Positions 1-4,471 of a stretch of DNA of 6,806 bases are shown here, in pieces. The position numbers were made by a program, and so were the translations under genes. Under the pieces are notes generated by a model that had not been told where the DNA came from, did no database searches, and saw nothing but the letters and a program-made list of their open reading frames with translations. Each line of letters starts with the position of its first letter. The first letter of the stretch is position 1. This stretch comes from JAHIZC01 sp043813305. GTDB taxonomy: Bacteria > Omnitrophota > Gorgyraeia > Gygaellales > Profunditerraquicolaceae. The stretch is taken from contig JBDRLC010000027.1 in assembly GCA_043813305.1 (NCBI GenBank), forward strand, positions 1 through 6,806. Reading direction: 5' to 3'.

Positions 1-81
1 CAGCGTAGCCAGACTGATTATACCTGCTGATTTTGCGATGCTTTTACGGGGATTAAATTGTTCAGATTTGCCTGTTGACAT
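1..81 (-). CDS. murJ: MurJ (MviN) lipid II flippase, N-terminal 27 codons only
   Basis: Partial gene running off the left edge. The 27 visible residues begin MSTGKSEQFNPRKSIAKSAG and continue IISLATL. The pattern of a basic, polar N-terminus followed by KSAGIISLATL, which opens the first membrane helix, is what I know from MurJ/MviN, the inner-membrane flippase that moves the peptidoglycan precursor lipid II to the periplasmic side. The start is the ATG at 81-79. No good Shine-Dalgarno precedes it; the only GAG lies 2-3 bases away. The gene diverges from rpsT across 49 bp, a pairing common in diderm bacteria and supporting the call. The rpsT -35 box overlaps the first murJ codons. Only the first few percent of the protein is visible, so the identification depends on this short motif and on context. 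Confidence 0.72.
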   Translation of the reverse strand, partial: MSTGKSEQFNPRKSIAKSAGIISLATL

Positions 82-104
82 AACTCGGTTATTATGATAA
101 TAAT
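75..104 (+). promoter_or_regulatory. Sigma70-type promoter of rpsT
   Basis: A perfect -35 box TTGACA at 75-80 is followed after 18 bp by AATAAT at 99-104 (5 of 6 to TATAAT). GATAAT at 96-101 is a less well spaced alternative (15 bp). Transcription would start near 111, giving a leader of about 20 nt before the rpsT start at 131. The -35 box overlaps the murJ start codon (79-81, opposite strand), so polymerase at this promoter would physically cover the murJ translation start. A weaker divergent promoter for murJ can be read on the minus strand (TTGCCC, 16 bp, TATTAT), but it is only a possibility. Confidence 0.7.
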
Positions 105-113
105 ATACGAACT

Positions 114-121
114 AAAGGGGG
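114..121 (+). promoter_or_regulatory. Ribosome binding site of rpsT
   Basis: AAAGGGGG is a purine-rich Shine-Dalgarno-like stretch ending 9 nt before the ATG at 131. It fixes the rpsT start and leaves almost no leader between the predicted transcript start and the binding site. Confidence 0.7.
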
Positions 122-130
122 CAACATACT

Positions 131-400
131 ATGCCAAGACGCAAGTCTTCAATAAAAAGAAAACGCGCAGATAAAAAAAAGCACCTGCATAATTTAAAGA
201 TAAAGAGGGAACTGAAGAAGACATTAAAAAAATTTCAGGCGCTGGTTTCTGCGAACAGCACACAAGAAGCTCGGGTACTCTTAAAGGAAGTATTCTCCCG
301 GTTTGATAAAGCAGCAAAAAAAAGAGTCATCCATCCAAAGACAGCTGACCGAAAGAAATCCCGCTTAGCGAAAAAACTCACCCAAAAGAACATAAGCTAA
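131..400 (+). CDS. rpsT: 30S ribosomal protein S20 (bS20)
   Basis: The 89-residue, very basic protein matches bS20, a primary 16S rRNA binding protein needed for 30S subunit assembly. Length is near the family norm (87 in E. coli). The N-terminus shows the Lys/Arg-rich SSIKRKRADKKKHLHN stretch and the C-terminal half the family signature DKAAKKRVIHPKTADRKKSR. The protein is expected to be almost entirely helical. The start is ATG with a clear upstream purine-rich site; E. coli rpsT uses UUG, so that feature of S20 autoregulation is not conserved here. It is transcribed alone from its own promoter and ends in a factor-independent terminator. Its last eight codons overlap the 3' end of the convergent holA gene by 23 bp. 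Confidence 0.95.
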   Translation: MPRRKSSIKRKRADKKKHLHNLKIKRELKKTLKKFQALVSANSTQEARVLLKEVFSRFDKAAKKRVIHPKTADRKKSRLAKKLTQKNIS

Positions 401-1085
401 CCACTAGTTTCTCTAAGGCAAAAACGGGCTTGAGTCTACCCGTTTTTATTTCTTTATCGCAGCCAAGTAATAGACTGAGTCTTCTTTTAGACTCCGCGGG
501 AGTTGCTACACCCCTCTCCCAAGCATACCTTAATCCTCCCAGGATACGCTCAGGTCTCTCTCCATTCTTTAAGATCCGACCCAGTACCCTCAAAGCATTA
601 TCCGGCCTCTTCAGCTCTATTGAACGGCTTAAACTAAAGGTATCCGGCTCTCTCGCCTCTGCAAAACGGATGGTTTTCACATACCTATATATATTATTTA
701 AGAACGCGTCGCTCTTACTTTGCTGCTCTATATCCAGAATAAGGATTATTTTTTTAAATGGGCTTTTCACATACCTTGTAAGAAAACTCTTTAAATCCTC
801 TTTTAAGTTTTGTGCACCCTTGATTACTACGATTCTCTTCGGGCTCTTTACCCCGTTAGAGGCAGGCTGCTGAAGGCGGCCGTCAGACACCTTCGGTGTC
901 TTGCCTCTAACGGGGTTTACAGGAAGGCATAAGAGCATCCTTTGCAAATCTCCTAAGGTCAATTCCCTAGCATACAAAATGTCAAAATTAAACTGTTCCA
1001 TGCCCTGAGTGAGAAATTCCGCTTTGATTTTATTTAATTGGACACTCTTGGAAAAGCTATCTTGTCCCAACAATAGGTAGGTCAT
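378..1085 (-). CDS. holA: DNA polymerase III delta subunit (HolA), compact form with in-frame insertion
   Basis: This 235-residue protein is the delta subunit of the replicative clamp loader, which opens the beta sliding clamp. Family features: YLLLGQDSF at the N-terminus, the strand KRIVVIKGAQNL (83-94), KKIILILDIEQQ (111-122), and a C-terminal collar-like domain from about 148 with ALRVLGRILKNGERPERIL and the terminal helix DKEIKTGRLKPVFALEKL. HolA is usually about 330-350 residues. The roughly 70-residue middle helical domain (domain II) appears absent, because YVKTIRF (about 135-141) runs almost directly into the domain III segment. Residues 57-79 are encoded by a palindromic insertion; without it the text reads LCLPVKSPKRIVV and the protein is 212 residues. 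The start lies 6 bp after the lptE stop, suggesting translational coupling. The 3' end overlaps rpsT by 23 bp. The leuS-lptE-holA association supports the call. Confidence 0.85.
   Translation of the reverse strand: MTYLLLGQDSFSKSVQLNKIKAEFLTQGMEQFNFDILYARELTLGDLQRMLLCLPVNPVRGKTPKVSDGRLQQPASNGVKSPKRIVVIKGAQNLKEDLKSFLTRYVKSPFKKIILILDIEQQSKSDAFLNNIYRYVKTIRFAEAREPDTFSLSRSIELKRPDNALRVLGRILKNGERPERILGGLRYAWERGVATPAESKRRLSLLLGCDKEIKTGRLKPVFALEKLVVSLCSFG
420..447 (+). terminator. rpsT intrinsic terminator, embedded in the holA coding end
   Basis: AAAAACGGG (420-428) pairs perfectly with CCCGTTTTT (439-447) around a 10-nt loop. The stem ends in T5, followed by further T-rich sequence (ATTTCTTT), and lies 20 bp after the rpsT stop. 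On the opposite strand the same 28 bp encode part of the conserved holA C-terminus (KTGRLKPVF). The hairpin is symmetrical, so it could in principle also act on the minus strand, but there it comes before the holA stop codon at 378-380. Confidence 0.85.
847..920. repeat. Palindromic mobile-type element inserted in frame in holA
   Basis: A perfect 15-bp inverted repeat (850-864 and 902-916, ACCCCGTTAGAGGCA and its complement) encloses two adjoining hairpins. One is 865-881 (6 bp with one wobble, 5-nt loop). The other is 885-901 (7 bp, 3-nt loop). Three bases separate them, so a strand could fold as a three-way junction. The direct repeat TTTAC lies at 847-851 and 916-920, exactly 69 bp (23 codons) apart, like a target-site duplication. 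Deleting one copy plus the insert restores an ordinary HolA reading. The element is translated as 23 residues without a stop. Its architecture recalls Rickettsia palindromic elements and short non-autonomous elements. I cannot see another copy of the same sequence in this window. Confidence 0.8.
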
Positions 1086-1091
1086 TTTTGA

Positions 1092-1634
1092 TTACCACTG
1101 CTCAACTGTTCTTTCGATTATCCTGCGGGCTAAATCATCTAAGGCATTATCTACCGCCTGGCTTTCGGATATTGCTTCTGAGCCGGTGGCGAAATAAGTG
1201 GTGTCTGCGGTAAAGCCGTTCTCCTCCCACATTAATCTATCGTCAATATTATCCCACATCTTGATATTCACTATGATATTGATGCGGTATTCAGTGATAT
1301 TTTCGTTATCATCATATCTAAGCGGATCCCGGCGAAACTCAACCACTTCCCCCTTGAGAGAGAGGTCGGCTGACTCCTCGCTGACAGGTCGAAGATTCCC
1401 GTCCATAAGAAATCTATTTACCACTTTACCGGTAATCTCTGTCTCCAGCATCGGCCGGTTTACCCGGTATTTATTCTGGGTGTATATTTCTCCTGTGATA
1501 TCCACTTTATTAACAAAAGGCGTAATATAAACAGTTGAGAATTTATTCGTGATTAAAGTGCGAGTAGTATAACCGCAGCCTGCTACTAAACATAAGCTGC
1601 AGCAGGTAACTAATGAAACCAGAGTTCTTTTCAT
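1092..1634 (-). CDS. lptE: LPS-assembly lipoprotein LptE
   Basis: This 180-residue lipoprotein is predicted to be LptE (RlpB), the outer-membrane partner that plugs the LptD barrel and helps place lipopolysaccharide in the outer leaflet. The signal peptide has a KR charge, a hydrophobic core and a lipobox VAGC, giving lipidated Cys20. The mature protein starts CGYTTRTL, followed by KFSTVYITPFVNKV, the small beta-strand pattern typical of LptE (a CGY start and an I-x-P-F-x-N motif). The C-terminal part ends in a helix, AVDNALDDLARRIIERTVEQW, as in the family. Its ATG overlaps the stop of the upstream bamD-like gene (ATGA, 1631-1634), and holA follows 6 bp downstream. A GGAG about 11 nt upstream, inside the preceding gene, is the likely ribosome site. 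LptE sequences diverge strongly, so the call leans on the N-terminal motif and on neighbouring holA. Confidence 0.82.
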   Translation of the reverse strand: MKRTLVSLVTCCSLCLVAGCGYTTRTLITNKFSTVYITPFVNKVDITGEIYTQNKYRVNRPMLETEITGKVVNRFLMDGNLRPVSEESADLSLKGEVVEFRRDPLRYDDNENITEYRINIIVNIKMWDNIDDRLMWEENGFTADTTYFATGSEAISESQAVDNALDDLARRIIERTVEQW

Positions 1635-2578
1635 CTCTCTGTCTTCTCCATTATATGCAATCTTTCCAAGGCCTTCGCTGCCCAGGGGCTGTTAGGGTGG
1701 TTACCAATCACATCGCCGTAATAAATTCTTGCCGCTTCGAATTTCTTTTGTTTTTCGTAGAACCTACCGGAATTATAGCTGCTCTCCGCCTCTCTCTCCT
1801 TTAGCTCGTTGATGTTATCCTCCGCCTTATCGGATAAGACCGCATCCGGATGTTCTTCGATAAAAGCGGCGAACTTTTCCTGTGCCTCTTGCGTGGCTCC
1901 CTGATCATAATCAGGGCCACGAGATACTGAGGCCCGGGCCAGAGCAATCTGGTACTTAGCCGGCTCCACCCATTCGCTTTCAGGATAATTGGAAATAACC
2001 TTATTAAATGCCTCTTCTGCCTCGTAATATCTCATCAAACCCTTTAAAACCAAACCCAATTTATACTCTGCCTTTGGGGCTAAAGGGCCATAGTAAGAAT
2101 TCTCTATTACTTTGTATAAGATCTCTATTGCCGGATTCTCGACCGGTAAAGCCACTCCCAGGACCTTGCGTTTTTCACCCGACATAAATGCCTCGGCAAT
2201 ATTATATTCACGCTCAATGATCTCCTGGATCCTCTCGGAGAACGGATATTTGTCGATTACTTTCTGGAATTCAAGAAATGCCTGGTAAGGATTGCCCATC
2301 TTTTCCTCTATCAGGCCGAGGTAATACTGGCTCTCTGCGGCTTCAAAGGAACGCGGGTAATGCGCAATTAACTTCTTCAGCTCGCTCTTAGCTTCTTTAT
2401 ACTTCTCGCCCTCAAAAAGATTCTGAGCATAGGCAAACTGATCCTTAGGATCGGGTTTAACCGCGGTCTTGGGATTTACCCATTTCCCGGTCTTTGGTGA
2501 CCATATCCAGAAAGGATAAACTTTACCTACTGTCAGACTGAAGATCAAGAGGGAAAAAATCAATATTCTACGCTTCAT
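1631..2578 (-). CDS. bamD: BamD-like outer-membrane assembly TPR protein
   Basis: This 315-residue secreted protein has an N-terminal signal (MKRRILIFSLLIFSLTVGKV) and then an aromatic stretch PFWIWSPKTGKWVNPK (22-37). It continues with TPR-type helix pairs at about 46-78, 83-115, 167-200, 225-245 and 263-300; examples are AQNLFEGEKYKEAKSELKKL and AEYKLGLVLKGLMRYYEAEE. The pattern of repeats ending in YPxS/YPES matches BamD (YfiO/ComL), the lipoprotein of the beta-barrel assembly machinery. Unlike classical BamD there is no lipobox cysteine after the signal, and the protein is longer than E. coli BamD (245), so it may be anchored differently or be a periplasmic relative. An in-frame TAG nine bases upstream excludes an earlier start, and no Shine-Dalgarno is visible. 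It leads the bamD-lptE-holA run and overlaps lptE by 4 bp. The exact role is inferred from fold and context. Confidence 0.78.
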   Translation of the reverse strand: MKRRILIFSLLIFSLTVGKVYPFWIWSPKTGKWVNPKTAVKPDPKDQFAYAQNLFEGEKYKEAKSELKKLIAHYPRSFEAAESQYYLGLIEEKMGNPYQAFLEFQKVIDKYPFSERIQEIIEREYNIAEAFMSGEKRKVLGVALPVENPAIEILYKVIENSYYGPLAPKAEYKLGLVLKGLMRYYEAEEAFNKVISNYPESEWVEPAKYQIALARASVSRGPDYDQGATQEAQEKFAAFIEEHPDAVLSDKAEDNINELKEREAESSYNSGRFYEKQKKFEAARIYYGDVIGNHPNSPWAAKALERLHIMEKTER

Positions 2579-2587
2579 AGTAGTCTA

Positions 2588-2616
2588 AATTTAACACATA
2601 GCCGCCCCTTTGTCAA
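2588..2616 (-). promoter_or_regulatory. Promoter of the bamD-lptE-holA run, near-leaderless
   Basis: On the minus strand a perfect TTGACA (2611-2616) is followed by a 17-bp spacer and TAAATT (2588-2593, 4 of 6 to consensus) with a TGT just before it (extended -10, TGn). The expected start, about seven bases on, falls near A2581, only three bases before the ATG at 2578-2576. There is no Shine-Dalgarno in that space. The 107-bp gap between comEC and the bamD-like gene (2579-2685) holds nothing else I can assign; in particular I see no strong terminator for the upstream run. Confidence 0.6.
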
Positions 2617-2685
2617 CCCATTAAACACCCCCCACCCGAGTACCGGTTCTGTCACTAAAGCCAAAATTGTCCCTCCAAAGCCTCT

Positions 2686-2937
2686 TTATAAATAGAAATA
2701 GGCTCCCGGTATCTTGGTCAAAAGATAGCTAGTTCTAAGCAGTAATCCCACCGCCAATTCAGCCGTTGAGGCCAATATCAAAGCAAGAGCCGGGGTTATC
2801 AGGCCTATAAATATCAGACTAAAGCCGCACAAAATAGTCAAAACCGCTAAAGGTACAATGAGGATATTGGCTAATACGGTTATAGGAGAAAATATCCTGA
2901 AATAGTAAGCTACAAACCCCATTGTGCCTATCCAGGC
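2686..2937 (-). CDS. comEC: ComEC, C-terminal part after the frameshift
   Basis: This is the continuation of comEC in the next reading frame. Read from 2937 it starts AWIGTMGFVAYYFRIFSPIT and continues VLANILIVPLAVLTI. This is the conserved ComEC segment in which AWxGT leads into the ISPxxxLANxLxxPL motif and further membrane helices. An isolated ORF could start at the ATG at 2922, but nothing suggests separate translation. The segment ends IPGAYFYL and stop at 2686, the point where longer ComEC proteins go on into a C-terminal metallo-beta-lactamase-like domain. That domain is absent here. If the frames are joined by removing one base, the whole protein is 465 residues. Confidence 0.75.
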   Translation of the reverse strand, partial: AWIGTMGFVAYYFRIFSPITVLANILIVPLAVLTILCGFSLIFIGLITPALALILASTAELAVGLLLRTSYLLTKIPGAYFYL

Positions 2938-4084
2938 AGGATAAAGAAACTAAGGAAGCACTAATCAGATACCTCAAAACTCTGATTTTTAAATTCCCTA
3001 TCTGCAAAAAAGACTTCATCTTTGGATAAAGATAAACTATGGAGATAACGCTGACAAAAGAAAGCTGAAAGCCTAGATCGAATAATTGCCGTGGGTTAAC
3101 TGCTAATATTGATATCATAGCTAAAGCGCAGGAATTATATATATCCGGCTCTCTCTTTATTAAAGAACCAACTATAAAGAATACTGCCATTATTGTAGCT
3201 CTCACTACCGAGGTAGAGGCGCCGGTGATCAAACAGTAAATAAGCAGGCAGGTAATCGCCGCACAAAAACGCGGATTTCTGGGTAATCTCAGTACTTTTA
3301 AAAACATAATTATGATAAATGCTACCACTCCCACATGGAAACCACTCACTACCAAAATATGTACTGTGCCGGATTTTACCATTGAATTTCTGATAGGCTT
3401 AGGGATATTACTCCTCTCTCCTAATATCATCGCATTTAACATTTCCGCAGGCAGCTCCTCTAGATTTTCGAAGATCACATCCTGCATTGCTTTTCTTATC
3501 TCTAGAGAATATTTTTTCAGAAAATACCCTCTATTTTTATTGAGCTTCACCACTCCAACTTGCTCCTTAACATTTAAGATGGCATATATTCCTTTTCTAT
3601 TTAAATACCGCCCGAAATTACCCCGCCCCATATTTAAATTGCCTTTTAGAATCAATACCTCTCCGTATCTCAAATCCTTCCTACCATTTATATAGACTAA
3701 TACCTTACCGCTGCACTTTACTTTTGATTCTTCCCTTATCAGCTCTTGCGCTCTGAATACGAATGAAGTTTTGTGATTTCTAAATACCAGCGCGCTGTCA
3801 ATATAACCACTTATAGTTTTTAACTGGCTGTCTTTATAAGAGATGTAATTGTATATGTGATGCTTAGGCAGGGTCTGGGAATTCATCAGTGATAAGGCGC
3901 CTAAATAAAAAGAGAGGCATAATAAAAGAAGGTCAAATTTAGTTTCTTTCCTAAGTGATAAAAAACTCAAAATCAGAGATAAAACCGCCAGAAAATAAAT
4001 TAACGTAAAAGGAATCTTTAGTAAATTTGCAAAAATTATCCCTAAACAAAAAATCACTGCCAAGCATGACAAAGGCTGCTTCAT
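2819..4084 (-). CDS. comEC: ComEC/Rec2 DNA-uptake channel, N-terminal and core part (frameshifted)
   Basis: ComEC forms the inner-membrane channel that passes single-stranded DNA into the cytoplasm during natural transformation. Visible parts: two to three N-terminal membrane helices (about 5-65), an OB-fold-like soluble region (about 75-180, including GYIDSALV and YGEVLILKG), then the competence domain with MILGERSNIP, the hallmark VHILVVSGFHVG (241-252), TGASTSVVRATIM (287-299) and NPRQLFDLGFQLSFVSV (330-346). True homology ends at Ser382. After it one extra base (A at 2938 on the plus strand) throws the frame, and the remaining 39 residues to the stop at 2819 are unrelated. The next frame continues as ComEC. 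The start overlaps the comEA stop by ATGA (4081-4084). The frameshift could be a real mutation or a base-calling or assembly error. Confidence 0.85.
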   Translation of the reverse strand: MKQPLSCLAVIFCLGIIFANLLKIPFTLIYFLAVLSLILSFLSLRKETKFDLLLLCLSFYLGALSLMNSQTLPKHHIYNYISYKDSQLKTISGYIDSALVFRNHKTSFVFRAQELIREESKVKCSGKVLVYINGRKDLRYGEVLILKGNLNMGRGNFGRYLNRKGIYAILNVKEQVGVVKLNKNRGYFLKKYSLEIRKAMQDVIFENLEELPAEMLNAMILGERSNIPKPIRNSMVKSGTVHILVVSGFHVGVVAFIIIMFLKVLRLPRNPRFCAAITCLLIYCLITGASTSVVRATIMAVFFIVGSLIKREPDIYNSCALAMISILAVNPRQLFDLGFQLSFVSVISIVYLYPKMKSFLQIGNLKIRVLRYLISASLVSLSCLDRHNGVCSLLFQDIFSYNRISQYPHCTFSGFDYFVRL

Positions 4085-4416
4085 TGTTTATCCAATGTTA
4101 AATAATCTCTAATCTTTTCGTATTTATATCCGGAGATACCCTTTATATTTTTGAGCTCTTCTACTTCCTTAAAACCCCCATGATTATTCCGATATTCGAT
4201 TATCCGCCCGGATAACACAGGTCCTATGCCCGGAACGCTGATTAGTGCTGTGCTGCTTGAGTTATTTAAATCAATTTTCCAGATATCTTGATAATTATTA
4301 ACCATGACTTGGACCTTTGAATATTTTTTTTCCAAAAATCTAGCTCCTGAACCAATTAAAGCTATGCTGATTAAAAATAACAACACCTGTCTTTCCTGAC
4401 GGGTAAAATTAAGCAT
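4081..4416 (-). CDS. comEA: ComEA-type helix-hairpin-helix DNA-binding protein
   Basis: This 111-residue protein has one N-terminal membrane segment (about 10-27, VLLFLISIALIGSGARF) and a C-terminal double helix-hairpin-helix domain. It reads IDLNNSSSTALISVPGIGP (48-66, the first hairpin PGIG), then AGRI-like SGRIIEYRNNHGGF, then KEVEELKNIKGISGYKYEKI (84-103). This is the ComEA pattern: a membrane-tethered receptor that binds double-stranded DNA in the periplasm and hands it to ComEC. I place the start at the ATG 4416-4414 because AGGGAGGAG lies 7 nt upstream; the GTG at 4422 would overlap that site. It follows leuS by 55 bp and overlaps comEC by 4 bp, so the pair is almost certainly co-translated. 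Short HhH proteins of this type can have other roles, but the comEC partner makes ComEA the best reading. Confidence 0.88.
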   Translation of the reverse strand: MLNFTRQERQVLLFLISIALIGSGARFLEKKYSKVQVMVNNYQDIWKIDLNNSSSTALISVPGIGPVLSGRIIEYRNNHGGFKEVEELKNIKGISGYKYEKIRDYLTLDKQ

Positions 4417-4422
4417 AAACAC

Positions 4423-4430
4423 TCCTCCCT
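4423..4430 (-). promoter_or_regulatory. Strong Shine-Dalgarno deciding the comEA start
   Basis: Read on the minus strand, AGGGAGGA spans 4430-4423. Its GGAGG core leaves 7 nt to the ATG at 4416 but only 1 nt to the GTG at 4422, so the ATG is the real start and the longer form should be rejected. Confidence 0.75.
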
Positions 4431-4471
4431 TTAATATAATTGACGAAAAATAATCATAAATCTAACAAAAA

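Noticed and set aside
491..503. Small palindrome ACTCC-GCG-GGAGT in the 3' third of holA (ATPAES residues)
   Set aside because: Only 5-bp arms and no direct repeats; the protein is short rather than extended here, so a third insertion cannot be supported.
430..873. Plus-strand open frame opposite holA (147 codons), and similar ones opposite lptE, comEC and leuS
   Set aside because: These are antisense shadows of well-supported genes with no recognisable family, no ribosome site and no promoter.
1892..1921. Strong hairpin in the bamD-like gene: CGTGGC, two-base bulge, CCTGAT, four-base loop, ATCAGG, GCCACG
   Set aside because: The encoded residues (RGPDYDQGATQEA) look like normal BamD-family sequence and there are no flanking direct repeats, so it does not look inserted.
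2617..2685. Possible terminator after comEC
   Set aside because: No GC-rich stem followed by a T-tract is present; only short repeats of AAAGCC-type sequence in the same orientation.
2686..2922. 78-codon ORF starting at the ATG at 2922 as an independent small membrane protein
   Set aside because: Its sequence is the internal ComEC continuation, and homology begins upstream of that ATG in the same frame (AWIGT), so it is part of comEC.
4417..4422. GTG at 4422 as the comEA start
   Set aside because: It overlaps the Shine-Dalgarno; the ATG at 4416 has proper 7-nt spacing.
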